A DNA stretch of 64,000 nucleotides from Aminobacter niigataensis (lineage in GTDB: Bacteria; Pseudomonadota; Alphaproteobacteria; Rhizobiales; Rhizobiaceae): positions 682,001 to 746,000 of the forward strand of contig NZ_JACHOT010000001.1 of the NCBI RefSeq assembly GCF_014200015.1, in the 5' to 3' direction. Made by a program: the position numbers and the translations under genes. The first letter of the stretch is position 1, and the number at the start of each line of letters is the position of its first letter. This document shows positions 7,731-16,253 of this stretch, piece by piece. Under the pieces are notes generated by a model, which was not told the origin of the DNA, did no database searches, and saw only the letters and a program-made list of their open reading frames with translations.

Positions 7731-9785
7731 TCACCAATCCAGCTGCTTGGCGAGCGTGAGCTTGAAGGTGCGGCCCTTGCCGGCCGTGCCCGAGAGGAAC
7801 TCGCGGTACTGTTCGTTGAAGATGTTGTCGACGCGGAAGTTGGTCTCGAAGCCCTTCAGCACTCCATCCTGCGGCTTCCAGGTCAGGAAGATGTCGTGCG
7901 TGGAAAAGGATGGCGTGGGCAGGCGCATGTTGGGCAGTTCGCTGACCCGATCCTGCCCGGCCACGAAGCGGCTCGTCCAGCCGAAGGACAGATGGCGATC
8001 GGGCATGCGACCGCCGACTGTGAAGGCAAATTCGTGCGGCGCCACGGTGTTCAGCGCCGTGTCGTTGAGCAGGTCTTCGCCGATCACATAGGAGTAGGCG
8101 GCATTGCCGAACACATAGTCCGAATCGTAGCCCAGCTCGACCTCGGCGCCGTAGATGCGGGCATGGCCGATGTTGGTGAAGCGCGGATTGGCAAGACGGC
8201 CGTTGTCGGTGATCAGGTCGGTGATGTCATTGTAGAAGCCCGTGGTCTTCAACTGCAGGGCATCGCCCTGCTGGGCCAGGTCGTAGAGCGAGACAGCGAC
8301 GCCCGCTTCATAGTTGTTCGACAGCTCCTTCTTGAGGTCGGGTCTTCCGATCTGCGCCGTATCGAAAACTTCGTCGATGGTCGGCACGCGTTCCGTGTGG
8401 GCGATCGAACCGAACACCGCGAACGTGTCGTTGAGCTTGTAGTGCGCTGCGATTTTGGGCGAGAAGGCCGTGTGATCCTTGGCCGTGGCAGCTGCGATGT
8501 CGGTCGGCTCTAGCCTTTGCCAATCAAGGCGCGCACCAGCGATGAGCGTCAGGCGCTCGTCCCAGATGAACTCGTTCTGCACAAAGGCGCCTGTGCCGGT
8601 GCGCTCGCCCTGCGGGTGCGTGCCGGACAGCGACTTCAGCGTGGTGCGCTCCTGGTAGTTGCTCTGCGAGCCGACCGTCAGGTGGTTGACGAAATTGTCG
8701 CCTTCATAGTCGAAGGTGTTCTGGATGTTGAACTGATAGGTCTTGTAGCCGAACGTGCGATTGAGCGAGGCCAGGGTCGCATCCGACTGGTCGTTGACCG
8801 TGTCGGAGAAGGAGGCCTGTACCTTGAGGTCGAGCCAGGGATTGTCCGAGGCCGGGTTCTCATAGGAGATGATCGCCGTCTTGTCGGTGACCTTGCGGTC
8901 GACAGTGCCGAAGCCGGGCGGAACGTCGATGCCCGTCTGGTTGTAGTACTGGTCGTCCTCGTCGGTCTGCCAATGCATGTAGGAGGCGCGCAGCGCCTGC
9001 TCGTTGTTGTCGCCGAAGCGGTAGGTTCCCTTGAGCAGGCCTGACGGCGCGCCGATCTCCGAACCGGGGATTTCGGTGCCATCGCCTGAGGTATACGCAT
9101 TGGCGTAGCGGTAGTTGCCCGCAGCCAGGACCTCGAAATTGTCGTTCAGCCGGGTCGCCAGGATGGCCGAGCCCAAGGCGCCTTCTGAATTCGAATCGAA
9201 TGCGGTCTTGAGCCGCAGTGCGGCCTTCTGGCCGTCGGCCAGGAAGTCGGATGCATCCTTGGTGGTGAAGTTGATCACGCCACCCAGCGCGCCGGAGCCA
9301 TAGAGCGTCGATGACGCCGGCCCGCGCAGCACTTCGACGCGCTTGTAGAGTTCCGTGTCGGTGAACAGGCCGCCCATGCGGTACTGCTCGTAGAACTTGG
9401 TCGCGCCATCGACATTGACGATGATGCGGCCTTCTTCGCCACCGCTTTCGGGGCCGCCGATGCCGCGGATGTTGAAGGTCTGGCCAAGCGTACGGTCCGA
9501 GCCGGATACGTTGACGCCGGGGATGGTCTTGACCAGTTCGCCGATGGTTTCGGCCTGCTTCTGGTCGATGTCTTCCTGGTTGATGACGGAAACCGACTGG
9601 GGCGTGTCGATTGCCACCTTTTCAGCGCCCGCACCAAAGATCAGCCGCTGCAAGATCGTTACGCGGCCCTTCTTATCCTGTTCATTCGTTTGCGCTTCCT
9701 GCGCATTGGCGGCGTGCAGTCCCACCAGCAACGCCATCGCCGCTCCGCCCAAAAGAGCGGCCTTGTTCCGAGCAACCAGCCCCAT
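7731..9785 (-). CDS. hmuR: TonB-dependent haem/haemoglobin receptor
   Basis: The protein has 684 residues. ATG 9785 is chosen because a GGAG site lies 7 bp upstream; an earlier in-frame start at 9836 lacks one. A signal peptide ends in HAANAQE. The plug domain follows, with VSVINQEDIDQ and the NIRGIGG box, then a 22-strand barrel ending in KLTLAKQLDW. The family is the haem/haemoglobin outer-membrane receptors (ShmR, BhuA, HmuR), which import haem using TonB energy. The usual FRAP and NPNL haem-receptor boxes appear only in degenerate form (ERVPT and RPDL). It is divergent from hmuP, with a RirA-type operator between them. Confidence 0.88.
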   Translation of the reverse strand: MGLVARNKAALLGGAAMALLVGLHAANAQEAQTNEQDKKGRVTILQRLIFGAGAEKVAIDTPQSVSVINQEDIDQKQAETIGELVKTIPGVNVSGSDRTLGQTFNIRGIGGPESGGEEGRIIVNVDGATKFYEQYRMGGLFTDTELYKRVEVLRGPASSTLYGSGALGGVINFTTKDASDFLADGQKAALRLKTAFDSNSEGALGSAILATRLNDNFEVLAAGNYRYANAYTSGDGTEIPGSEIGAPSGLLKGTYRFGDNNEQALRASYMHWQTDEDDQYYNQTGIDVPPGFGTVDRKVTDKTAIISYENPASDNPWLDLKVQASFSDTVNDQSDATLASLNRTFGYKTYQFNIQNTFDYEGDNFVNHLTVGSQSNYQERTTLKSLSGTHPQGERTGTGAFVQNEFIWDERLTLIAGARLDWQRLEPTDIAAATAKDHTAFSPKIAAHYKLNDTFAVFGSIAHTERVPTIDEVFDTAQIGRPDLKKELSNNYEAGVAVSLYDLAQQGDALQLKTTGFYNDITDLITDNGRLANPRFTNIGHARIYGAEVELGYDSDYVFGNAAYSYVIGEDLLNDTALNTVAPHEFAFTVGGRMPDRHLSFGWTSRFVAGQDRVSELPNMRLPTPSFSTHDIFLTWKPQDGVLKGFETNFRVDNIFNEQYREFLSGTAGKGRTFKLTLAKQLDW

Positions 9786-9903
9786 GTCCCAACTCCAAAA
9801 ATGTCCCGTGCTGGCTCGCGTCGCGCTCGCTTGCATTTTTCGCCTGCCCGGTGCGTCTTAAATCTTGACTAAGTCACTCCGGTATTGCACTGACTAGTAA
9901 ACA

Positions 9904-9918
9904 TGAATGTGTGAGTCA
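9904..9918. promoter_or_regulatory. Iron-responsive operator (RirA box) between hmuR and hmuP
   Basis: The sequence TGA, nine bases, TCA matches the RirA operator consensus TGA-N9-TCA. It lies in the 205-bp gap between hmuR (minus) and hmuP (plus), 119 bp from the hmuR start and 73 bp from the hmuP start. It could therefore repress both units when iron is plentiful. A perfect 11-bp palindrome TGACTAAGTCA at 9866-9876 lies nearby and may be part of the same control region. On the minus strand, TTGACT overlapping the operator could be the -35 element of hmuR. Confidence 0.6.
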
Positions 9919-9990
9919 ACTAATAGATTTGCACATCATGGCCTCGACGGGCTGGTCCGGCGCGGCGAACGGACAAAGGAGTGCAATGAG

Positions 9991-10215
9991 ATGAATTCGC
10001 ACAATCCGAACCATTTCCGTTCCGGGCAATTTCGCCACGGATACCGCCGGCCGGAAGGCCAGGTTGCGGCACGTCCCATCGCCGGTTCGCTGGCGGTCAG
10101 GACGCTGACCAGCGATTCGCTGTTTCTCGGCGATTTCGAGATCGGCATCGACCATGGCGGTTCGCTCTACCGCCTGAAGATTACCCGACAGGGCAAACTC
10201 ATTCTCAACAAGTAG
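9991..10215 (+). CDS. hmuP: Haem uptake regulator HmuP
   Basis: The protein has 74 residues from ATG 9991, with an AAAGGAG site 9 bp upstream. The C-terminal half, from SLFLGDFEIGIDHGGSLYRL to ITRQGKLILNK, is the HemP/HmuP domain signature. In Bradyrhizobium and Sinorhizobium, HmuP is a small activator needed for expression of the haem receptor. The N-terminal 35 residues are an Arg/Gly/His-rich extension without clear homology. It is the first gene of hmuPSTUV and its stop is 9 bp before the hmuS start. Confidence 0.9.
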   Translation: MNSHNPNHFRSGQFRHGYRRPEGQVAARPIAGSLAVRTLTSDSLFLGDFEIGIDHGGSLYRLKITRQGKLILNK

Positions 10216-10224
10216 GTGTTTCAA

Positions 10225-11280
10225 ATGGACCAGCGCGTAAGGCCCAACCCAACCGAAATCAGGCGGGCGCGAACCGACAACCCGAAGATGCGCGAGCGCG
10301 ACCTCGCCAGCCAGCTCGGCGTTTCCGAAGCTGAACTGGTGGCCGCGCATTGCGGCGAGGGTGTCGTTCGCATCGAACCGCGCGTCGCGGATTTTCTTGC
10401 AGGCCTCGAGGCAGTCGGCGAAGTCATGGCGCTGACCCGCAACGAAAGCGCCGTGCACGAGAAGATCGGCATCTACGACAAGGTCGTGCCGGGCAAGCAG
10501 GCATCAATGGTGCTGAGCGAAAACATCGACCTGCGCATTTTCCCGAACGCGTGGGCCCATGGCTTTGCCGTGGAGAAACGCGACGGCGATGAAATCCGCC
10601 GCAGCCTGCAGTTCTTCGATGCGGCGGGCACGGCTGTGCACAAGGTGCATCTGCGCCCCACGTCCAATCTCGGCGCCTATCAGAAGCTGGTGGAGACGCT
10701 GGGCACCGACAACCAGGATCCGGCGATCGCCATCGTTCCTTCTGTCGCCGAAAAGCCGGCCAATGACAGCTCGGCGAGCGTTGACGAATTGCGGCAGCGC
10801 TGGAGCACGATGACCGACGTGCATCAGTTCTTCGGCATCCTGCGCTCGCTCAAGCTTGGACGCCAGCAGGCCATGCGCATGGTCGGTCGCGACTATGCCT
10901 GGACGCTCGACAGGGAAGCGCTGCCGACCATGTTCAATCAGGCCGCGGCAAGCGAGCAGCCGATTATGTGCTTCGTCGGCAATCATGGCTGCATCCAGAT
11001 ACACTCGGGGCCGGTGAAGAACATCAAGCCGATGGGGCCGTGGATCAACGTGCTCGACGAGACCTTCCACCTGCACCTCAGGCTCGATCACGTCCAGGAG
11101 CTCTGGGCGGTGCGCAAGCCAAACACGGATGGGCACGTCACCTCGATCGAGGCCTATGATGCCAATGGCGAGATGATCATCCAGTTCTTCGGCAAGCGGA
11201 AGGAAGGCCAGGGCGAGCGCGAGGATTGGCGCAACCTTGTCCAGCAATTGCCCAGCGCCCCGCAGCAGAGCGCGGCGTAA
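10225..11280 (+). CDS. hmuS: Haem transport/degradation factor HmuS
   Basis: The protein has 351 residues from ATG 10225; an in-frame GTG at 10216 is possible but lies directly against the hmuP stop. It has two tandem HemS/ChuX-like halves (about residues 40-170 and 205-335). The second contains VGNHGCIQIHSGPV and LDETFHLHLRLD, and the first has the corresponding LSENIDLRIF. HmuS/HemS proteins bind cytoplasmic haem and pass it to degradation. It is followed closely by hmuT in the same operon. Confidence 0.93.
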   Translation: MDQRVRPNPTEIRRARTDNPKMRERDLASQLGVSEAELVAAHCGEGVVRIEPRVADFLAGLEAVGEVMALTRNESAVHEKIGIYDKVVPGKQASMVLSENIDLRIFPNAWAHGFAVEKRDGDEIRRSLQFFDAAGTAVHKVHLRPTSNLGAYQKLVETLGTDNQDPAIAIVPSVAEKPANDSSASVDELRQRWSTMTDVHQFFGILRSLKLGRQQAMRMVGRDYAWTLDREALPTMFNQAAASEQPIMCFVGNHGCIQIHSGPVKNIKPMGPWINVLDETFHLHLRLDHVQELWAVRKPNTDGHVTSIEAYDANGEMIIQFFGKRKEGQGEREDWRNLVQQLPSAPQQSAA

Positions 11281-11291
11281 GGAGGATGGCG

Positions 11292-12191
11292 ATGTCGATT
11301 ACCCACTCGCTGGCGCGTGCGGCAGCGTTAGGCATTTTGGTCCTGCTTGCGACGACTGTCGCAGGCATGTCTGCCGAAGGAGCAGGCGTGCTGCCAGATC
11401 GCTCGCGGGTCGCCGCGGTCGGCGGCTCGATCACCGAGATCGTCTATGCGCTCGGCGAGCAGGGCGCATTGGTCGCGCGCGACTCAACGAGCGTCTATCC
11501 CGAAGCGGCATTGAAGCTTCCCGACGTCGGCTACATGCGCCAGCTGTCGCCTGAAGGCGTCCTGTCGGTCAATCCGTCGGGTATCCTGGCGCTTGAGGGC
11601 AGCGGGCCGAAGGAGGCGCTCGATGTCCTGAAGAAGGCGAGCGTTCCCTTCATTTCCGTTCCCGAAGGCTTCACGCACCAGGGCATCGTCGACAAGATCC
11701 GTATCGTCGGCAAGGCGCTCGGCGCCGATGCCAAGGCTGAAACGCTTGCGACCGATGTCGACAAGCAGCTCAGCGATGCCGAAGCGCTGACCAAGGCCAT
11801 TCCGCAGGGCGAGCGCAAGCGCGTGCTGTTCATCCTGAGCCTGCAGGGCGGCAAGATCCTTGCGTCGGGCAACAGCACCGCGGCCGACGGCATCATCGCC
11901 CTGGCTGGCGGGGTCAATGCTGTGGAAGGCTTCTCCGGCTACAAGCAGCTGACCGACGAAGCAGCGATCACGGCCAAGCCCGACATCATCCTGATGATGG
12001 ACCGCGAAGGTGAGCTCGCCATCGACAATGCCGACCTTTATGCCCATCCGGCGATCGCATCGACGCCGGCCGGCCAGAACAAGCAAGTCATTCGCATGGA
12101 CGGCGCCTACCTGCTCGGCTTCGGCCCGCGCACTGCCGGCGCCGTGAAGGATCTGGCCGTTGCGCTCTATGGCGACGCGGTCAAGAAATAA
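11292..12191 (+). CDS. hmuT: Haemin ABC transporter, periplasmic haem-binding protein
   Basis: The protein has 299 residues. ATG 11292 is preferred over 11286 because the GGAGG site at 11281-11285 then has a 6-bp spacing. A signal peptide (SLARAAALGILVLLATTVAGMSAEG) precedes a cluster A-II/TroA-like binding fold, with RVAAVGGSITEIVYALGE at its start and a C-terminal LLGFGPRTAGAV. It captures haem in the periplasm for HmuUV. Its stop lies 10 bp upstream of the likely hmuU start. Confidence 0.93.
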   Translation: MSITHSLARAAALGILVLLATTVAGMSAEGAGVLPDRSRVAAVGGSITEIVYALGEQGALVARDSTSVYPEAALKLPDVGYMRQLSPEGVLSVNPSGILALEGSGPKEALDVLKKASVPFISVPEGFTHQGIVDKIRIVGKALGADAKAETLATDVDKQLSDAEALTKAIPQGERKRVLFILSLQGGKILASGNSTAADGIIALAGGVNAVEGFSGYKQLTDEAAITAKPDIILMMDREGELAIDNADLYAHPAIASTPAGQNKQVIRMDGAYLLGFGPRTAGAVKDLAVALYGDAVKK

Positions 12192-12201
12192 GGTCGACGC
12201 T

Positions 12202-13311
12202 GTGGTGGATGAAACGATCGCCGGCGTGGCCGGCGTGAACCAGGGCGACCGCTACGTCAGTGGCGACCGCTCGGGCAGGGCGTTGTTCGTCATTGGCGCT
12301 TTGACGGTGGCCCTGGTGGTGACGGCGCTGGTCAGCCTGACCTGGGGCGCGTCCGACGCTTCGGCACTGGGTCTCGTCGGCAACTGGCTGTTCGGTGCTG
12401 TGCCCGGCCAGGAGGCCTTGTCGGCGCGCGACAGCATCATCGTCTATGACATTCGCCTGCCGCGGGTCATTCTGGGCATGCTGGTGGGCGCGGCGCTCGC
12501 CGTTTCCGGAGCGGTGATGCAAGGCCTGTTCCGCAACCCGCTCGCCGATCCCGGCCTGGTCGGCGTGTCCGCAGGTGCGGGCCTCGGCGCGGTGTCGGTG
12601 ATCGTGCTGGGCGGAACATTTCTTGCGCCGTTCACGGCGCTGCTGGGCAGCTACGCGCTGCCGCTCGCCGCGTTTGCCGGTGGCCTTGTTACGACGATTA
12701 TCCTCTATAACGTCGCGACGCGGCAGGGCCGCACGTCGATCGCCACCATGCTGCTGGCCGGCATTGCACTTGGTGCGATGGCGATCGCGCTGACCGGCAT
12801 CCTCGTCTACATGGCCGACGACCGGCAGCTGCGCGACCTGACCTTCTGGCAGCTTGGCTCGCTCGCCGGAGCGACGTGGCTGAAGATCGCCGCCGCAGGG
12901 CCGATCATCGCGCTTGCGCTTGCGGCAACGCCGTTCATGGCCAAGGGCCTCAACGCCCTGGCGCTGGGCGAGGCGACGGCTAGCCATCTCGGTGTTCCGG
13001 TACAACGGCTGAAATATGTGGCGATCGTAGCCGTCTCGGCGGCCATCGGCGCCTCGGTGGCGGTCAGCGGCGGCATCGGCTTCATCGGCATCGTCGTGCC
13101 GCATCTGCTGCGCCTGGCGATCGGCCCGGACAACCGCTACCTACTGCCGGCTTCCGCGCTTCTGGGCGCCTGCCTGCTGCTGCTCGCGGATGCCGTCAGC
13201 CGCACCATCGTGGCACCCGCTGAACTGCCGATCGGCATCGTCACGGCTGCCGTCGGCGGCCCGTTCTTCCTGTGGATACTGCTGCGCAAGCGCGGCATCG
13301 TCGATCTTTGA
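12202..13311 (+). CDS. hmuU: Haemin ABC transporter permease
   Basis: The protein has about 369 residues from GTG 12202, with a TAAGG site about 9 bp upstream; GTG 12205 is equally possible, and a start at 12160 would overlap hmuT. It is a FecCD/BtuC-family permease with about ten membrane segments, including the family motif RLPRVILGMLVGAALAVSG and, in the cytoplasmic coupling region, GFIGIVVPHLLRL. It forms the inner-membrane channel with HmuV. Confidence 0.93.
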   Translation: MVDETIAGVAGVNQGDRYVSGDRSGRALFVIGALTVALVVTALVSLTWGASDASALGLVGNWLFGAVPGQEALSARDSIIVYDIRLPRVILGMLVGAALAVSGAVMQGLFRNPLADPGLVGVSAGAGLGAVSVIVLGGTFLAPFTALLGSYALPLAAFAGGLVTTIILYNVATRQGRTSIATMLLAGIALGAMAIALTGILVYMADDRQLRDLTFWQLGSLAGATWLKIAAAGPIIALALAATPFMAKGLNALALGEATASHLGVPVQRLKYVAIVAVSAAIGASVAVSGGIGFIGIVVPHLLRLAIGPDNRYLLPASALLGACLLLLADAVSRTIVAPAELPIGIVTAAVGGPFFLWILLRKRGIVDL

Positions 13312-13346
13312 CGGCGTCGCCGCAGAGGCATTGTAAGGGTAATAAG

Positions 13347-14138
13347 ATGATCGAAGCGCGCCAGGTTTCAGTGTCCATCGGCAGCAAGCGCATCGTCAGC
13401 GATGTCGATTTCACCGTCCGCCCAGGCGAACTGGCGGCGATCGTCGGACCCAACGGCTCCGGCAAGACGACCTTCCTGAAGGCGCTGACGGGCGAACTCG
13501 CCTATACCGGCGACGTTTCGCTCAACGGCCGTAACGCGGTCTCGCTCAAGCCATGGGAGGCAGCTGGCATACGCGCCGTGCTGCCGCAGTCGACTGCGCT
13601 TTCCTTCCCCTTCACCGTCCGCGAGATCGTCAAGCTCGGCGTGACCAGCGGCAGGTCGGGCGTGTTGCGCGGCGAGGACGGCCGGCTTCCCGAGCGGGCG
13701 CTGGCGCGTGTCGATCTCGAGGGTTTTGCCGGCCGGTATTACCAGGAGCTCTCCGGCGGCGAGCAGCAGCGCGTGCAACTCGCCCGCGTTTTGTGCCAGG
13801 TGTGGGCACCCGTGCTGGACGGTCAGGCACGCTACCTGTTCCTCGACGAGCCGGTATCCAGCCTCGACATCAAGCACCAGCTGATCATCATGAACATCGC
13901 CCGCGATTTCGCGCGGCGTGGCGGCGGGGTGGTCGCCATCCTGCACGACCTCAATCTGACGGCTATGTATGCCGATCAGATTTGCGTCATGCATCGGGGC
14001 AGGTTGGCCGCAGCAGGTTCGCCGCAAGAGGTGCTGAGCGACGATCTGATCGAGAAGGTTTTCGGCTGCCGCCTGCGTGTCGGTGCCGTGCCTGCAGCCA
14101 ATGTACCTTTCGTGCTGCCACAGTCGGCTGCCGCCTGA
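13347..14138 (+). CDS. hmuV: Haemin ABC transporter ATP-binding protein
   Basis: The protein has 263 residues from ATG 13347, preceded by AAGGG. Walker A GPNGSGKT is at residues 34-41, the signature LSGGEQQR at 135-142 and Walker B YLFLDEP at 163-169, with the switch histidine in ILHDLNL. The domain order is that of FepC/HmuV ATPases powering haem import with HmuTU. It is the last gene of the plus-strand operon, and 189 bp without a clear terminator follow. Confidence 0.95.
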   Translation: MIEARQVSVSIGSKRIVSDVDFTVRPGELAAIVGPNGSGKTTFLKALTGELAYTGDVSLNGRNAVSLKPWEAAGIRAVLPQSTALSFPFTVREIVKLGVTSGRSGVLRGEDGRLPERALARVDLEGFAGRYYQELSGGEQQRVQLARVLCQVWAPVLDGQARYLFLDEPVSSLDIKHQLIIMNIARDFARRGGGVVAILHDLNLTAMYADQICVMHRGRLAAAGSPQEVLSDDLIEKVFGCRLRVGAVPAANVPFVLPQSAAA

Positions 14139-14327
14139 ACTTCACATACCTCGTCAGCGCAGCCGATGCCGGCTTGATGGCCGCCGGTCAGGGCAACAAT
14201 CGGGCTATTCTGGACGCTTGATATCGAATCGGTGAACGCCGTGTTCGGTCTTTGCCGTCTTGTGTGAACGCTGGTTCCGGCCGATCTATCCAAAATCGCA
14301 ACAGCCGTGTTGGCCGGAGAATGGATT

Positions 14328-15224
14328 TTGGAACTGACACGTCGCAAACTGGTGGGTAGCGCTGCACTCCTTGCACTGGGAGCAACCGCAGGCGTTGGCC
14401 GCACGGAGCCCAAGATGAGCAACATTCCCTTTGCCGCGACGACGCCGATCAGCGTTTCCCGCGTCGGCCTGAAGGCGCGCGACGCCGTGGCGCTGGCGAA
14501 TTTCTATCGCGACGTCGTCGGCCTGCAGGAGCTTGGCCGCGACGGCGAGACAATCACGCTTGGTGCCGGTAGCAGGGCGCTGCTCGACATCGAGGCCGAC
14601 AAGGCGGCGCAGCCGGACGACCCGCGCAGCGCGGGCCTGTTCCACACTGCGTTCCTGCTGCCGACACGCGCGGACCTCGGGCGCTGGATCAAGCATGCCA
14701 TCGACAAGCGCATCCCGGTCGACGGCGCATCCGACCACCTTGTCAGCGAGGCGCTTTATCTCACCGATCCCGAGGGCAACGGCATCGAGATCTATTCCGA
14801 CAGGCCGCATGAGCGCTGGAAATGGACCGGCTCGCAGGTCGACATGGCAACCGAGCAACTGGACATCGCTTCGATCGTGGCCGATGCCGGCGACGCCGGC
14901 TGGCAGGGGGCGCCCGACAACAGCATCGTCGGCCACGTCCATCTGCGGGTGGGCGATCCGGCGCTTGCAGCGGAATGGTGGAACAAGGAGTTCGGCTTCG
15001 ACACGGTGGCAAAATACGGCAGCAGCGCCGTGTTCCTGTCGTCCGGCGGCTACCACCACCATATCGGCGCCAACTCCTGGCAGAGCCCGCGCGCAGGCAA
15101 GCGCGACTTGTCGCGCACCGGGCTTGCCTGGGTTGAAATGCGCTCGGCCGACGCCACGACGGAAACCAGCCGCGAGGATGCCTGGGGCACCGTCATTCGT
15201 ACCGTTCCCGGACTGCCGGGCTGA
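14328..15224 (+). CDS. Tat-exported VOC family protein (two glyoxalase-like modules)
   Basis: The protein has about 298 residues if translation starts at TTG 14328, which has a GGAGA site 7 bp upstream. That start gives a twin-arginine signal (TRRKLVGSAALLALGATAG). An alternative ATG at 14415, also with a GGAG site, would give a cytoplasmic 269-residue form. Two VOC modules follow: residues about 40-165, containing FYRDVVGLQEL and DPEGNGIEIY, and 195-290, containing GHVHLRVGD and HHHIGANSW. The pair resembles CatE-type catechol 2,3-dioxygenases. Metal ligands appear to be present, but the substrate is unknown. Confidence 0.75.
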   Translation: MELTRRKLVGSAALLALGATAGVGRTEPKMSNIPFAATTPISVSRVGLKARDAVALANFYRDVVGLQELGRDGETITLGAGSRALLDIEADKAAQPDDPRSAGLFHTAFLLPTRADLGRWIKHAIDKRIPVDGASDHLVSEALYLTDPEGNGIEIYSDRPHERWKWTGSQVDMATEQLDIASIVADAGDAGWQGAPDNSIVGHVHLRVGDPALAAEWWNKEFGFDTVAKYGSSAVFLSSGGYHHHIGANSWQSPRAGKRDLSRTGLAWVEMRSADATTETSREDAWGTVIRTVPGLPG

Positions 15225-15260
15225 TCGACGATCCGACTCGAGAAATAGTGTGAACAGCGA

Positions 15261-15282
15261 GAGCAGCCGGCAACGGCCGCTC
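15261..15282 (+). terminator. Hairpin after the VOC gene
   Basis: A 22-nt hairpin, GAGC and GCCG paired with CGGC and GCTC, has one mismatch and a GCAA loop. It starts 36 bp after the VOC stop. It has no real T-tract, so intrinsic termination is uncertain. Confidence 0.35.
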
Positions 15283-15401
15283 TTGTCGCATAGACGCTGC
15301 TGGCAGTGCGTCTTGCGCCCCAGCTGTTTTTACGAAATATCCCCCTTCAATGGCGTGTGCCACAATGACTGCACCGCACTAGAATTGAAGGACGAACCCC
15401 G

Positions 15402-16253
15402 ATGGGCATTCACGAACAGGACGCGCTGTCCGAGCCGGAAGGGATTTCCTTTCCGCTCTACCGTGATGCGCCGTCTTCGGTGGAGTTCAACAAGCTGCGC
15501 AAGCGGCTGCTCAGACTGACCCGCCAGGCGATCGAGGACTATGCCATGGCAAAGCCCGGCGAACGCTGGCTGGTGGCGCTGTCGGGCGGCAAGGATTCCT
15601 ACGGGCTGCTGGCGGTCCTGCTCGATCTCAAATGGCGCGGCCTGCTGCCGGTCGACCTGCTCGCCTGCAACCTCGACCAGGGCCAGCCGAACTTCCCCAA
15701 GAACGTGCTGCCGGACTATCTCAACGCCAACGGCATCGCCCACCGCATCGAGTACCGCGACACCTACTCGGTGGTCACCGACAAGATCGCCGAGGGCAAC
15801 ACCTATTGTTCGCTGTGCTCGCGGCTCAGGCGTGGCCATCTTTACCGCATCGCGCGGGAGGAGGGCTGTTCGTCGCTGGTGCTCGGCCACCACCGCGAGG
15901 ATATCCTCGAGACCTTCTTCATGAACATGTTCCATGGCGGCCGGCTCGCCGCCATGCCGCCCAAGCTGATGAACGACGACGGTGACGTCATGGTGCTGAG
16001 GCCGCTGGCCTTGTGCGCCGAGGCCGACATGGCCAAGTTCGCCGACGGCATGAAGTTCCCGATCATCCCGTGCGACCTGTGCGGCAGCCAGGAAGGGCTT
16101 CAGCGCAACGCCATGAAGGCGATGCTCGACGACATCGAAAAGCGCATGCCGGGCCGCAAGGACACGATGCTGCGGGCGCTTGCCAACACGCGCCCGTCGC
16201 ACCTGCTCGACCGCAAGCTGTTCGACTTTGCGAGCCTGTCGCCGGCTCAGTGA
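15402..16253 (+). CDS. ttcA: tRNA 2-thiocytidine(32) synthetase
   Basis: The protein has 283 residues. The PP-loop SGGKDS is at residues 61-66. The iron-sulfur cysteines of TtcA are visible as C136-x2-C139 (CSLC) and C224-x2-C227 (CDLC). The enzyme adenylates C32 of certain tRNAs and replaces the oxygen with sulfur. The 3' end overlaps the convergent MFS gene by 7 bp. The gene has its own upstream region of about 175 bp. Confidence 0.93.
   Translation: MGIHEQDALSEPEGISFPLYRDAPSSVEFNKLRKRLLRLTRQAIEDYAMAKPGERWLVALSGGKDSYGLLAVLLDLKWRGLLPVDLLACNLDQGQPNFPKNVLPDYLNANGIAHRIEYRDTYSVVTDKIAEGNTYCSLCSRLRRGHLYRIAREEGCSSLVLGHHREDILETFFMNMFHGGRLAAMPPKLMNDDGDVMVLRPLALCAEADMAKFADGMKFPIIPCDLCGSQEGLQRNAMKAMLDDIEKRMPGRKDTMLRALANTRPSHLLDRKLFDFASLSPAQ

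Noticed and set aside
10504-11247. Minus-strand frame of 247 codons over hmuS
   Set aside because: Antisense shadow of a clearly recognisable HmuS.
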